From Podospora pseudocomata (lineage: Eukaryota; Ascomycota; Sordariomycetes; Sordariales; Podosporaceae): a DNA stretch of 64,000 nucleotides. The notes beneath the pieces are model-generated. The model was given only the letters and a program-made list of their open reading frames with translations, was not told where the DNA came from and made no database searches. The DNA is taken from contig NW_026946363.1 of assembly GCF_035222375.1 (NCBI RefSeq), positions 620,001-684,000 of the forward strand, given 5' to 3'. The translations under genes were made by a program, and so were the position numbers. Numbering within the stretch: position 1 is the stretch's first letter; each line of letters starts with the position of its first letter. Below are positions 23,441-36,442 of the stretch, in pieces.

Positions 23441-25135
23441 CTAAGTAAAGTTCCACTCCTTGAACGCCTCCCTAAACGCAGCAACGTCCGCCGTCTCCTC
23501 CTCCTCAGTCTGCACCACATCCTGCCAGAAAGTCCGATTCTCCAGTTTCAGCAACTTCACCATAACCTTGCGCGGATACTGCAGATCAAACCTGATCTCA
23601 TCCCCAAATTGCATCAACAAACTCTTGCCAATAACCTTCCCGCCCTCGACCTCATCATCTTCTTCCCCCCAGATCCAAATCCGGAAATAATCCCCTTCCA
23701 CCTCATCCGCGGTCTCAAAGTCCTTCACCACAAACTTCCCCAGCTTCATATCCTCGGCCAACACGCGGAACCCAGCCTCCACCAGACCTTTGCTGACCAG
23801 CTCAATCGGCACAGGCAAAAACTGCCAATGAGCGTGAATATTCCTTGATCGGCTGATTTCCCATGTCACAGCCCCGAGCTTGTGCTTCGAAAGTGTTGAT
23901 ACCATACTCTGAAGTGACTCCCGGAACCGCTTCATCTCCTGAAACGTGGTCTTGGACTGCTCGTCCCCTAGCTCGGTCTTGCTAAGCGTCGCTACGTGGT
24001 CAACGGGCGTGATGACGAAGTGACCAGGAAAGTTCAAACCGTGCTCCTTGTAAGTTTCGCTAGTCGTGAGAGGGCCCTTGGCAGTAGCAAGATAGGCAGC
24101 CTCGCCGATACACCCAACCATGTGTGTTGAGAGATTTGGATTGCACAGGCAAAAAAAGCATTTCTCCGGTCCGGGTGGCGGAGAACGCTCGCGGTGGCGA
24201 CGGTGACTCTTGCGCTCATGTCGCGAGTCTCCATGTGAGAATCTCGAGAATCCGGCATCTTCAGCAGACCGCTTCGTGGCGGCAGGCTTGTAGAAGGGGG
24301 TCATTGTGCTCCCGGCGGGTGGTGTGATAATGGCATCTCTGTTGAGGGTAAAGGCGTACATCGACTTGGCCTTGGCAGTATTTCCCCAAGATGCCAACGA
24401 GATAAAGCGTGTGAGTTGAATACCCTTGTCCTGTTCCTCCTCTGCCTTCTCCGGAAAGAAAGGCTCTCTCTCGAAGCAAAAGTCATCTGGTGACATGGAC
24501 AGGTGATACTTGGGCTTGAGGGCGGCGCAGAGTTCCGCAATCGCTGGGTTGGAAGGGGCTGTGGTGCTGTTGATGCTCATCTCCTTAGCCTTTGGGCTAT
24601 TCTTCCAGACATCGGATGGCCAAGTTGTTGTTAGGAGAATGTCTGCACTGTTAGCTCCTCGGAGACTCTTTGCATCGCCTTCAGTGTGAAACGGTGAGAT
24701 CTGTTCCTTAGACAGACCAGCAATAATGTTCGAGTCAAGTAAGCCTCCGAGTGTGACTATCCGGACACCTTCAGATGTCTTTGTAGTTGAGCGCTTCCCG
24801 AGGTAATGAAGATTAGGGGCAATTTCCTCGTCTTTCTCGATTCTCTCGACCACACGTGGGGGAAGAGGAACAGTGCCGACTGTGAAGTACGTTGGGCAAG
24901 GGATTTGAATCTGCCCATCCAAGATCTGTGTGAGCTGCTCATCATCCTGTTCGCTACTGAACAGGTTGCCCGTCACGATGGCAAAACTGAAGGCGTTTTT
25001 CGCATGGAGTGTAGCTAGTTTGCTGAAGGCTGGTTGGAGTTGACCGTTGATGCTGCCGAACACGAAGCTGATTTGGTCAGTTGATGTGGCGTCGCTGAAT
25101 TGAAGGGTACTGGGAACTGACATTTTGGCGGCCAT
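23441..25135 (-). CDS. DRN1: CwfJ-family protein (CWF19L1/Drn1-like)
   Basis: A 564-aa single-exon protein. The N-terminal ~250 residues resemble the catalytically degenerate Dbr1-like metallophosphatase domain of Drn1/CWF19L1 (ISFVFGSINGQLQ, FAIVTGNLF, YFTVGTVPLPP). A basic linker (RHERKSHRRHRERSPPPG) follows. Next is the CwfJ C-terminal domain 1 with CFFCLCNPNLSTHMV and the HIT-like NIHAHWQFLPVP. Last is CwfJ domain 2 (YFRIWIWGEEDDE, then FREAFKEWN near the end). Family members associate with post-splicing lariat RNA and the debranching enzyme. A second ATG four codons in (MSVPS) is possible. The related Cwf19 proper has a different N-terminus, so the Drn1/L1 branch is preferred. Confidence 0.88.
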   Translation of the reverse strand: MAAKMSVPSTLQFSDATSTDQISFVFGSINGQLQPAFSKLATLHAKNAFSFAIVTGNLFSSEQDDEQLTQILDGQIQIPCPTYFTVGTVPLPPRVVERIEKDEEIAPNLHYLGKRSTTKTSEGVRIVTLGGLLDSNIIAGLSKEQISPFHTEGDAKSLRGANSADILLTTTWPSDVWKNSPKAKEMSINSTTAPSNPAIAELCAALKPKYHLSMSPDDFCFEREPFFPEKAEEEQDKGIQLTRFISLASWGNTAKAKSMYAFTLNRDAIITPPAGSTMTPFYKPAATKRSAEDAGFSRFSHGDSRHERKSHRRHRERSPPPGPEKCFFCLCNPNLSTHMVGCIGEAAYLATAKGPLTTSETYKEHGLNFPGHFVITPVDHVATLSKTELGDEQSKTTFQEMKRFRESLQSMVSTLSKHKLGAVTWEISRSRNIHAHWQFLPVPIELVSKGLVEAGFRVLAEDMKLGKFVVKDFETADEVEGDYFRIWIWGEEDDEVEGGKVIGKSLLMQFGDEIRFDLQYPRKVMVKLLKLENRTFWQDVVQTEEEETADVAAFREAFKEWNFT

Positions 25136-27968
25136 CTTGATTGATAAAGATGATTTGTGATGAGAGCAGATGCTCTGAGAAAGAGGATGAGGATAAGAGG
25201 CTGCCAGCCCCCTGAGGTTGTTGTGAGACGAAATGTTGACCGCCGATCACAAAATTACCAATTAAATAAGATATCTTGAAAAATTGTGAGATAGTTTCCT
25301 CTTATCCTTGAACAAACAAAGTTGATATCTCGATTCCGTGGTTGGTAGATTTGAACCGCTCTCATCTCACAAATGTCATAAGTGGAAGGCACGATCTCAC
25401 CCACAGCAGGCGCGCTTCAGCAAGCAATGACGCGCCTCGCCCTAAATTTCTTATCGCTTATCTTCCACCCAAGCTCTATCCCGCCTTGGCACCCTGATCC
25501 TCCCACCTCCAACCCCAACCCGCAGACCCACCAGTTCACCAACCTCCAACCTCAACCTTCTCGAAGCACCATTTCACAAACGAAAGGTCCCACCCCCAAG
25601 CCATGCACAAAACCACCCGCCCCTAATGCAAATGCACACCGCGCCGCAACATCTCAAATCCCCAGCATTTCCATCCCCGTCCGTCCCACCCCCCTTTTCT
25701 CCCGCATTCCCCCATTGTTTACATTTTCCCTCTTTAGGCAACCGATCACCTGTCTCGCAAAAAGAAAAAGCGGAGCCCACACTACCTATCCGATCCGAGA
25801 ACTCCACACCCCACAACCCGGGCTCCGGTCCGCATTCCGCCATCCCAGGCCATCGCCGGGCTCCACACAAAGCCCGGACCACACCACCCCGGAACGGCTA
25901 TCTCAACGACGACAGGACAAGGGGTGGAATTTTCTAGTACATAGTTGGTTACAACCTCACCCCTTACCCACGGCTATATCGTCTCCAGGGAAACGCTCAC
26001 CTCAACGAAAACTCTGACATGTGTTCTTTTCTTCCATGCGGTAATGGCCGACATAAAAACCATATCCACGGTACAGGTAAAATGACAACCGGAGAGTTTG
26101 AAACGGAGGTATAACACATCCCGCGTTATACACTCTTATACCCATCATATCATAGTTGTGAAAAACTTTTTGTGATTGCAGCCTCTCATTCTACCAGCAC
26201 GCCTTTCCCCGTCCATCTCTGATCTACACTCTCCATCAGCTGTTGCTTCCTGCCAACCAAGCATAAAACTCCTTGCCACATCACCGCCCATCAAAACCCA
26301 CCCGCTCTCACTCGTTGCCCCGCGAACCCCAGAAACCATCACCCGATCTGACAGTTCAAAAAAAAAAAATCCATCCCCATCGGCGGCCATCCCGTCATCC
26401 AATATCGCAACCCTGCCTTGTCTTAAACCAATGCAAAGAAAAGGGTTAGGTTAGGTGTTCTCCGACGACCCTCTACTCACCAAACCGTTACATTCCCACC
26501 CGCTTGCAAATTTCCCCTGAACACAAAACCCCCGTCCTTGGCAAAGGGCCCAAGTGTTTGACATGCAGAGTTCAAATTATGCTTCCATGCTGGGTCACAA
26601 ATTGATGAGAGATGAAGTCACAAACTTGATGACCACATGACGACGGACATGCAAGTCAAAGCACAACAAGTGCGACAGTCGTCAAGTAATTTTTAAACTT
26701 CATTTTGTTCTTGTTTTTTGCTTCAGCCTGTAAACTCGCTAGGTACAAAGCTACTTCGTAACAAGCACCCGTGGCCGTGATTTTTCTTTGTTCTGATATT
26801 CCCAAACAGTGAAAAAAAAAAGGAAGGGCGGTTTCTCGGTTCGAGTTCTCCATCATCGCGTATCATGCTGATTGATGGCTCGCCAATAAAAACCTCATCA
26901 TCCATCCAATTGCTGTATGTTGCCAGAGGGGAGCGATGGCAATCACCCACACAAAAGCAGTACAGGAGTTTCCCATGATGTCCAGGCAAGGGGAGCAGAC
27001 GAGGATGACTTTTTGCCACAGGGATATCTTGTTCACCAAGATCCCAGGGCTCTCTAAAGCCGTTCTTCTGTCCCATCCCATATTTCTTCCATCCGATCCT
27101 GGCAGGAACTTGAACAAAACTCATCTGACAATCAAGTCGTGAGCCGCAGTCCGTCGCAAGTAAAGGTTTCTCCTCCCATCTTATGCTTCCTCCCCTCGGA
27201 CCAGCAAACAACACCAAAGATGACCCCTTCCTCCATTTTCCCTGGCCTCCATGGTAAATAAACCTGTTGCAAACCACTGCAGAACGCATGTTCGTGGAAT
27301 CGACGTCTGGATCCACCGTGCGAAAACGGTTTGCCAGGAGGGGTATCTTGTGTGTAAATGCTACAAAGAAAAAAAAGACAAAAACAACAATTTTGGTGTG
27401 GTTTCGATGTGTGTCGGACCGAACCGGGATATTCTGATCAGTAAAGTGCTTTTTCGTACAGACGTTGATAAGGGAAGATGAGGTGCCCGCGAATGGGCTG
27501 ATGACGCGCAATCGTAACAGCTCTTGAGCGGCGAGTAAGATAAAACAAGACCGGTTTGCTGTATCATCGTGATCGCTAAACATTATGAATACATGCCAGT
27601 CCACGCCGCAATGCGGACTGACACTTTGACAGTATCGAAGAGCTGATAGGCATCCAAAACATGATGGGCCTTTGCTGAAGTGATACATGCCAAAAGGTGG
27701 CAAGTAATGCCGAGAAGAAGAAACAAGTATGCTGGGTTTGTCGACGATCGTGAGGGTATCAATCCTACCGGAAACAAACCTGCACCCTACTCAGTCGCGA
27801 TGAGAGGGCAGCATGTGTATGAATGAGGTATGTGACATAGAAAACAAAGTGGCTGCGGATGACCCTGCTCCGGGAAAGCTGTGGTTGGCGAGCAGAGGTG
27901 ACAACTGCTGAAGAATAGGTAAGGATGCAGTGTAATCCAACAAGTATTCCCATGAGTGATGTTGGTCT
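25136..27968. other. Long gene-poor interval between DRN1-like and CDC25
   Basis: About 2.8 kb. It should include the DRN1-like promoter and the CDC25 3' UTR. Two CTTATC motifs lie 7 bp apart at 25450-25462. The largest ORFs (211 aa at 25382 and 326 aa on the minus strand at 26723-27703) are low-complexity or compositionally odd and are not supported as genes. Confidence 0.45.
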
Positions 27969-29802
27969 TTAGAAAGAGACCATCCGTCGTGGAGGCCCAC
28001 GATCCGCTCCAAGTGGCGATTGCCCAAGGTCCGCAAACTCACAATCACGGCTGATGGCACGACCTGGCGCAGTTGGCGAATCCTGGATCCGATCACCAAA
28101 TGCATACGTTTGCGCACGACCCAGCCCTTTGCGCTGCTGCTTTAAGCGGCCCATCAGCCGCTCGCAAGTCTTCTCGTGCCCAGCGGCGCCCATCTCAACA
28201 TACGCCCGAGGGTAGCAGCGTTCTTGGTGTTCAGAGAAGAAACCACTATACCCCCCGTCCAGAATGTAAACATCAGGGTATGTGAGTCTCGGGTAAGCCT
28301 CCTGGTTCAGTTGTCGGTCCTGGGAACGGATATGGCGAGCCATGAGTGGAGCACGGTGAGCAGAGTATTCGCAGTGAAAGATGAGAAGGGTGCGCCCTGG
28401 CATGGGAGTGCGAAACAGATGGTCTGCCAGAAGATCCTTATCATTGTAGTTGATGGCGCCATCAATGTGACCACCCTCATATTCGTACTCGAAGCGACAG
28501 TCGACGATCATCTTGTGTTGGTACTGGTCGCTGTATTTGCCGTCCAACACTTCAAGCATGGTGTCGCGGGTAATGCGAGGAATGTTATCTTGTTCATCTT
28601 CGGGCATGAAATACGGTAGCAGTGGCTCCTGGGTTTCCTCGATTTCGGGCAGAGCAGCGTCGGGCTCCTTGGGTTTCATAATCTCCTCGGCGCTTTCAAA
28701 CATGCTCAGTGAGCGACGAGTCGTCCACCTCCGCGGCCGGCCGGCAGGATTCGAAGACTTGCGAGAGTGGCTGATTGGTGATCCGTTGCGGACACCGCTA
28801 AGACCAGGCAAGTTGAACTGGGGCCTTGGGCGATTGCTTGCCATGATCATGCAAGGGCTATTAGCACTGAGGGACCGCCTCTGTTGAGGAGGCGAGTCCT
28901 GAAAACATTCGCTCAGCGACATCGAGGTCGAAGGGGAGGAGCCGAGCTGCACCTCACCCCCGAGCTTTAGGGAGGGGAACTGGTTATCACCATTGGAACG
29001 ACCCGGGATGGCCCCCGTAGTGTAACCTTTGGCACGGCTGAGAGATGGCCGCATCAAACCAAGCTTTCTGCGGGCTCTAAAAACGCAAAACCGTTAGCAC
29101 CCTGTAGCTGGGGATCCGCACGGCTGGGAGCGCGTGTCATTAGACTTACTCGGCACCAACGGCCTTAGATGTATCCATGACAGTCTTTTGTGGGATGGGA
29201 GACTCCATCATGATATCATCACTCATAGGAATGCTCGGTGTTGGAGATGGCACTTCGACCTGGCCCGCAAAGGCACTCTTCTGCGGCAATGGTGACATGT
29301 CCATCATGTCGACATTACCAGGCGACGACGATGGTGCCAATGGAGGCGTGGTAAGATATTCTGCACGCACACACATTCGTCAGTCCAACCACTTTGTGGC
29401 ACGTCTCTCAACCACACCCGGCTTACCACGAGACTTGAATCCGTCCATCATGGTGGCCGTGGTAAATAGGGCGCGACGCGGCGTCGGAAACATGGGGCTA
29501 CTGCAACATTGCGTACACGATTAGTTATTGGACGTCCATGCTCTTTCCGTCCAAAGCCTAGGTCCAAACACTCACCTGGCTTCATTGAGCTTAAAGTTTT
29601 GTGACAGGTCCGCCGCCAACGAGGCCGCGGGAGAAGAGCCTCGGACGGCCTTGATGTTAAAGTACTCCGGGTTCTGACGTTGGAAGATATTCATAGACCC
29701 AGGACCCAAGGGGCTGGGACCCAAGGGCGGAGCAAACAAGTTCGACTGGCCAAACGTGGGAGGCGCCGGCCGGATGGCGGCCAACGGTGAAGAGGTCTCC
29801 AT
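27969..29802 (-). CDS. CDC25: M-phase inducer phosphatase Cdc25
   Basis: Cdc25 removes inhibitory phosphates from Cdk1 to start mitosis. Four exons are inferred: 29802-29576, 29500-29427, 29360-29150 and 29076-27969 (539 aa). All three introns (66-75 nt) have good GTRAGN donors, and the joins keep the frame (NEA-SSPMFPTP, KSRG-EYLTTPPL, VGAE-ARRKLGLMRP). The N-terminal half is disordered and rich in Ser-Pro and Pro sites, as expected for a phosphoregulated domain. The rhodanese-type catalytic domain at about 335-455 contains DCRFEYEYEGGHIDGA and the active-site loop HCEYSAHR, with catalytic Cys about 406 and Arg about 412. DVYILDGGYSGFF follows. Confidence 0.93.
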
Positions 29803-32800
29803 GGTGGCTCCAAGGTTCTCTTATCGCATGTACACAGCAGAGAGCGTTGGTGGATGATGCTATCGAAGAACTCAAGAGGTGAAATCGGGTGGCTATTTTT
29901 GACGTGGAGGTACAATGTCTGGATTTCGTGCAGTGGGTGGTGCAGCAGCAGCAGCCAACAGTCGAGGGTGTCGAGACGGTGGATGGTGAAGCTCTGAACT
30001 AGCCGTCGCGGTTGGCCAATGCTGCGAACTGCCACTTTCTCTTACTGAAATCACGAGAGCATTCGTCAAGGTGTAAAAGGATGTCTTGAGGTTTAAAGGT
30101 TGAATTCGGTGCACTGGTTGCTGGGGTTGACCTCAGTTTTCTCGTCGTCCGGTGCAACGCGGGCGGTCTGTGAAGTGCGTTTGGCAGAACCGGGATGGCA
30201 GAGGCCAGTCAGTAACGAGGTGATAGCGGGGTTCCGCTCCGGTGGGTGCAGCCAGGGCAAGGAGCTGACGCCGGGAAGGTGCTCGGTTGTTCTCGTCGAG
30301 ATCGCCAGTTGCCCGTCTAACTGTTGCCGACGCTGCTGTATACCAGATACTCGTGAATGGAGAGGGAATGGGGTCGGATCGAGGTCGATTTTGAGAGTTT
30401 TATGACGTGCCGCCCACTTTCTTGTTCAGCTCCAAGTTCTGGTTCTTTGCAGGTGCAGAGGATGGACGGTCTGCCAAGTTATGGACAAGGGGTGGCCGGG
30501 GTGGTGATATGCAGCAGCAGGCTGACTGGCCGGGGCGTGTCGGACCACAGAAGGTCTGGCGTGGAGGCTAGAATGGAAGTTCTTCTACTCCCTGGATATT
30601 GTTTTGCTGAAAAGGAGAGCTTCTGGATAAGGTATCCCTTCCTACAACCAAAGCTGTTTACCGTCTACCAATGTCGACGACAACGTTACACACCAAAGGG
30701 CCTGTTGAGGGGCGAGGGCGAGGCTACAAGATGGGCAGCAGGTGGTTAAGAAGGAATTTTCCTTGCCGGCGTCGTGCACAGCATCGACAGGGAAGCCCAA
30801 TCAACCAGGGCAGTTGATTTTCTTACGGGTTGTCAGGGGAGACCCAACTGGGACCCAGCCTGGCTGCTGCAGCTGCTTAAGCGCAACGGGGGCCCTGCTT
30901 TGGGAATTGTGGAGCGCTGGAGCAGCTTCCCTGTACCCGCCGCAGGGCCATGGAAAAAGGTACAAAGTACTTTTGATAGGTACCAAAGTACACCAGTGCT
31001 TGTGAGAGCCCAGCATCGGCAAAACCTCACACAATCGAGGTACATTTCAGCATGAAAACAGCCGCCGTAGGCAGCAGTTCCATTTTGTATGTTCCGTGAT
31101 TCCGACTCTCTCTCCATGCGCCGCTTCCCCAGTGGCTTCTTCATGGGCCCGCCACACCGTGCTCTGGGGCAGCTGCCGGCGGCCTGGCGAAAGGGTCGCT
31201 AGCAGGCACAGCAAAAAGCGCGGAAGTCGGTTGTCCGTGTAAGTGGAGGAAGCAGTGGGCCAGTAATGGCCATGATCGATGACACCGCGACGACAGCAAA
31301 TGCAATGAGACATCTGGGAGACAAGAGACAGTTTGAGAGATTATCTTGACGTCCAGAGCCTGGCCAGGGCAACAGTTCAAATGGCATGGGTAGATGGCAT
31401 CTGGCCTCTCGTCATCCCATTCTTCCCTGAGGCTATCCACAGTCCAAATTTCTACCCACATACCCATAGGCATTGACCGGCCTGAGAGTCTTCAATATCC
31501 CGACAGGCTTTGGCCGGTCGCCGTCAGAAAAAGCGCCAAATAATTTCCTAGATCTCCGAGGGAGGAAGATCTTTAAAAAGTCGGCTTCAGGCCACCAGAT
31601 ATCGTTCGGAAGTCCCAAAGCTCTAAGACCCTCGCACGGCACCTCTCAGTCCTCCCTTGGGATATTTTGTTGCAGACTCAGGACCCGATCTTGAAGCTTG
31701 TTCACAAGGTGACTGGGAACGGCCTGAGAAAAGGGGAGTTGTATGTACATGGAGCCATCAAGCTCCCTACAGCTTTTGATGCTGACCCAGCAACCGTCCT
31801 ATTCGGGTAAACATCCCAGTGCCTGGGACGATGTTTCAGAAGCCGTGGAAGATACTCCCAGCGAATGACATGCCCGAAAGGTCATTGGGATCCAGTATGT
31901 ATTGTTAGCGGTCAAGCGCTGCAAGTTAGCGCTTCTACTCCATCACAGTGCATCTCAAAATTAGCCCAGCAGCGAGCAACGGACCATTGAGATGTCGGAA
32001 TGTCGACTGACGGCCGGCAGGTCATCGTGGAATTCACAACTCAGCCAAATGCTTCTTCCACATGTCAATGACTCTCATCAGGAATAAGAAACCATATGCG
32101 AAATGCATGCAAAGACCTGCCTGACCGTTGAAGCTCATGGTCGCAACAATTGGAAGCATCACCGAACGAAGCCGACGCACAGACCAAACAGGAGCTACCT
32201 AGCAATAAACATGCGGCAAAACAGTAACACTGTCTGTGCCTCACAATTCCACACATCTTTAGACCAATGACCGTCTCCAATTGTCCACCTTCCCTTGCCG
32301 ATTGCCCTCGGTTCCTTTTTGGTCCATTAGCTATTGTCAAACTCTCGATATCTCCAAACCCAGACACGCTTCTCCGGCCGCGTCCAACTCTGCTGGCAGC
32401 AACGGCATCATCACGATCCCCAATCTACAACAGGATGTCGATCTTGGCAATGACGATACCGGTCCGATGTCTGGAAGCATTTGTCCAAGATTCGAGATGA
32501 GAATTGCGTCAGAGAATCGCTTCGATAAAAGCTTGCCAAGGCTCGCTCCAGCTACAACCCCGGCCAGAGGGCCCTGGCCCCGCTTCTGAAGTGGCCGTGT
32601 TGGACATCAACCCTCTCCAGCCGCGGGCCTCACACCTGCCATTGGCTACCCTACTGGGAGACAGGCTGTATGTGAGGGGTTCTCTCGTCTCAGACTCATC
32701 AAATCAGCCGGCAGAATACAACTGAAGCAAATCACGGTTTCCGGGAAGGGAGGAAACATGAGGTTGCGGGGTCAATCAGACAGCAGCCCATGACCCCAGT

Positions 32801-35800
32801 TTTGTTTCCGCCTCGGAGAATTCATGCGGCTCCCAAGAACATATTCGAACGAAACGAACGATATACCGAATGTTAACATCGGTCTCCTTCCTGTCGAGCG
32901 ATCAGAGGGCATATCGAGCAATGCCTGGAAATAGCACAGCGTTGCTTGGAGTGAGGGGCAGTCCGCCCAGCCTCAGCCTTCTTCATGGCCCAATTGGGAA
33001 AGACGTCATCCTCTTCGGCAGGGCTAGGGCGCGCGCTTCGGCGCTTTCCCTAAGCTGAACAAGATCGCCCGATCGCGTCTCGAATCCCCATCCTCTCTGC
33101 CAATCGCCTTTCAGCATTCTTTCCTTTGACCTTGTCAAATCGCGACATTCAGATCTGTCTGATCCGCCCAAGAACCAAGGAAAGAAGGGACGGTCAAACA
33201 AGAGCCAGAATACAAAGTCAAGCTGCGTTATGAATGACGTCTCGTTTGTTTACATACTTGGAGATGCCATCGCCAACTTCAACAACGTTGTCTGTCTTCA
33301 TACCCCGCTCTGTGGTGTCGATGCAGGGCAGCCCAATGACTCGCATAATATTTTGAAGATGGAGAAGTCAGCTCAAGCAGAAGCGGTCGGATCTCTATCC
33401 AATGGTTATCCGGACTGACATCTTGGCGCAGGCCCAGACGCGCCGGGGCTGCCGCTTCGGTCTTCAACTCGCTGCGGCCCAGCTCACATCAGCCGCGCCA
33501 CAAAAGACCACGCTGAGAAAGTCCCGCATTCCTCCGCCAAAAGCGGATTTCACCATGGAACCGTATGAGGGGGTTGGGCTCCTTTCTCGTCATGGGTCTG
33601 TTTGAGAAGCTGCATGTGAGGTTACTAGAGACTTCTGCGGAGTGCAGCGTACGACAGGTGAAGCTCGGTTGTTGGGGAGAAACTTGCCAACACATCGCCG
33701 TTGCATTTACAGTTCGCGGGGTAAAAGTAAACAATGAAAACGCGAGAAGCAACTTCACATAACACACAAGACACAAATTTCGTGCCGCCTTCGCCGCGGG
33801 GTAGCTACCGCGCATGCTCGAGGGACGCGGTGTCACCTGATGAACGAGCAGAGCTCCCCTGAGGTGATTGCCTCTTTGGGTATCAGACGCTCACCTCGGT
33901 GAGCTCGAGGTTGGTTGAGACAGTATCTCCCAAAGACATGTAAGTTCTCAGCGAGATTTTCCTCTTTAATGTTCAGACAACGAGAGCCAACGGAAATTTT
34001 TTTGGAGCTCTTGCAGTATCATGAAAAGACAACCACCACCATTCCACAGGTGTCTCAATAAAGATGCCTGCCACAACGTCGTATGGCCTACACACTTCCT
34101 TAGAGACAACACTTGCCGCTAGCACTGGTTGCTAGGAATTATCTCTTGGCGACAACACAGGATTTCGGCTCACTGGGCGGCGCGGCGGCCAACTGGCCCT
34201 CTGGCGATGCTTATTCCCCACAATACTGCTTCCCGCTGTCAGCGCCGCCTCACCAACGGCGAGGCGTGTTTGCCATTCCGTCCTTCGGTTTCCTCAGAGA
34301 CCGGCCGGCTACGGCTAGCGCGCAAAGCTTTAGTTGGACAGCGAGTACAAGCAATGACAACGCAGGTTCGCTGCCGTAGAACATGAACGCGGCGGCGGCG
34401 GCGGTGGTGCTCTAGTTACAACGACCCCCGCAAGGATATTGGTCACCTGTTCTGGCGAGGGTTTTGCTTTTAACAGAAGTCGGTAATATTCGGGGACCAA
34501 AGCAACTCCACTATGCTCAGCCGAGCATGGGTGTCATGTCAACCGCTCGTCGTGACAAAATGGCGGCGTTGGGCTTGGTTGGCTTCTTGGGGATCCGTGA
34601 TAGAGTGGATGATGGAGACGCTGTTCGGCTGGATGAAATAAAGATTTCCTCGGGCACACAGCCTGAACAAAGATGCCTTCAAAATGATTGAATGAGGATG
34701 CAGTTGCTCGGGGAACCATGGGAATCTTTCTCTGGCTGCTACGCCAAGTAGATGCTAGCTGAGACCCTGCAGGAAGGATAAGATCTAGGACTTTGCCGAC
34801 GAGGCTAGGAACTGTCCAAGCTAGAGGCTTGTCCACAGTGAGGTTTTATATTCGCGCTGGCAGAAGAGATGACCATAGTCTGGATGCTGTGATATCTACT
34901 GCTTAGGCAGGTACGTGAGAGCAGGAAGAAGGCATCTCGGTCTGGGCTTTCTGTCTTAGATGGCGAGCGCATGTCTGAACCGAGAAGCTGGCTTTCTGGT
35001 AGTAGTATTCGGGAATGTTTCACTTGCATCTCGCTTTCTATTCCATGATGGGTGAGGACAATAGTAAGAGCTGGGGGAACGACACACTAAACTTTCGCTT
35101 GGAGTCTTGAACAGTTTGTCAGCCAGTACTTGAAGAGATTGGGATTGTCTGGATGGGGCATGTTCACTTACACGTATTTGTCTGACGGAGTGGTACGTTG
35201 AGCAAAGCTGCTGTCACCCGTAGAAACCATATGGTTGTGAGACCATAACAAAGTACGGGAAGCAGGAAGCCAACTTCTTGGTTTTAGGATTCGGGCTAGG
35301 ACCGAGGTAGTACGACATTTCTACTCATCTATTCCCACAGAACCAGTGCTCACTAGGTGCTACGCAACCATCTGCTTCTATGCCTATACAGTATAGCCTA
35401 AATGTAGAATTGCATCTGTAAAGGGACCGAATGTGACTTCATATTCTCTGACATATTGAACTGCTCGATATGTGAAAATGGCCAAATTTCTGGCAGTCTT
35501 GTCCTGAAGTTGGCACGCTAGCATAGCGGTGTTGCTCCGAGTACAACGGGGATTTACAAACTCAGCTAGGACGCTCTTCTTTACATAGGTAATGTAGAGA
35601 GTATATGGGACAACAAACCACATCCGAAGAACAGGTAGAGAATGAGATCTGCTTTGACGTCAAAATTTATAAACCTAAATAATTTCCTTGTCCTGTAGTA
35701 AAAAGGCAAACGGCACTATGAGAATATGGATTGGGAATATCTGGACCTCAACCACAACACCAGACCACTGGTTTTCATCACTTTGGATAACACCTGCGCA

Positions 35801-36442
35801 AAAGACTCACCTCGTCAATCAAAAAGATCAGTTGGAATATCATCGAATATCCATGATGGCCTCAACCTCAGCCCCTCTCATGAGCCCTCACAAACCGTTG
35901 AAACAACCATCCATGATCCATGTCCAGCACAAATGCTTAAAGCAATCCACAGAACCCACGTCTTCAAAATTTTCGTCCGGACTCATGTCGGTATCTGCAC
36001 TCAGCAGGGATAATGCCGCAGAAACTGTACTGGAATTCCCTTGCAAGAGTTTCTAGAACACATTTTGGTCAACCCGAACAGCTGAGAAACAGTTCGTCCA
36101 ATATAAGATGCATCAATCGGGGCACCTCTTTTTCTGCAAGTTTTCAGGTTATCGCATGCAACTCTTAAACGAGGGGACCCTAGCGCAAAAGCCGAAACCC
36201 CGTTTCTCGTTATCGAAAGCGGTAAACACAAGCAGAAAATGATGCCCCGCTAAAAATTTCCTGGCTGTAGTGCTTGATTCGAGCTGGATGGAAGCCCATG
36301 TCCATGCTCTGCGATTGCTACTGTTGCGACAGTTGATGCTTGGTGCATTGAAGAAAATACCCTTCGCTCTCAACCACCACCACACCTCTCACCTTACTGA
36401 ACAGATCAATTGTCCTTTCAATTACATCAACTCCCACCCATC
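29803..36442. other. 6.6-kb interval with no recognisable gene
   Basis: I read this stretch on both strands and found only short ORFs (up to about 130 aa) without known motifs, conserved splice patterns or transposon ends. It contains the CDC25 promoter and leader at its left end and the POL5 promoter at its right end. Base composition is not strongly AT-rich, so it is not obviously RIP-mutated repeat. It could hold non-coding transcripts or lineage-specific genes that I cannot recognise. Confidence 0.45.

Noticed and set aside
25382-26017. 211-aa Pro/Ser/Thr-rich plus-strand ORF
   Set aside because: Low complexity without motifs; it probably reflects C-rich leader or intergenic DNA.
26836-26850. 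Possible tRNA B-box (GGTTCGAGTTC)
   Set aside because: No A-box or cloverleaf could be formed around it.
26723-27703. 326-aa ORF on the minus strand downstream of CDC25
   Set aside because: No recognisable motif, a Phe/Val homopolymer-like stretch and a non-coding-like composition. It is more likely within the CDC25 3' UTR or intergenic.
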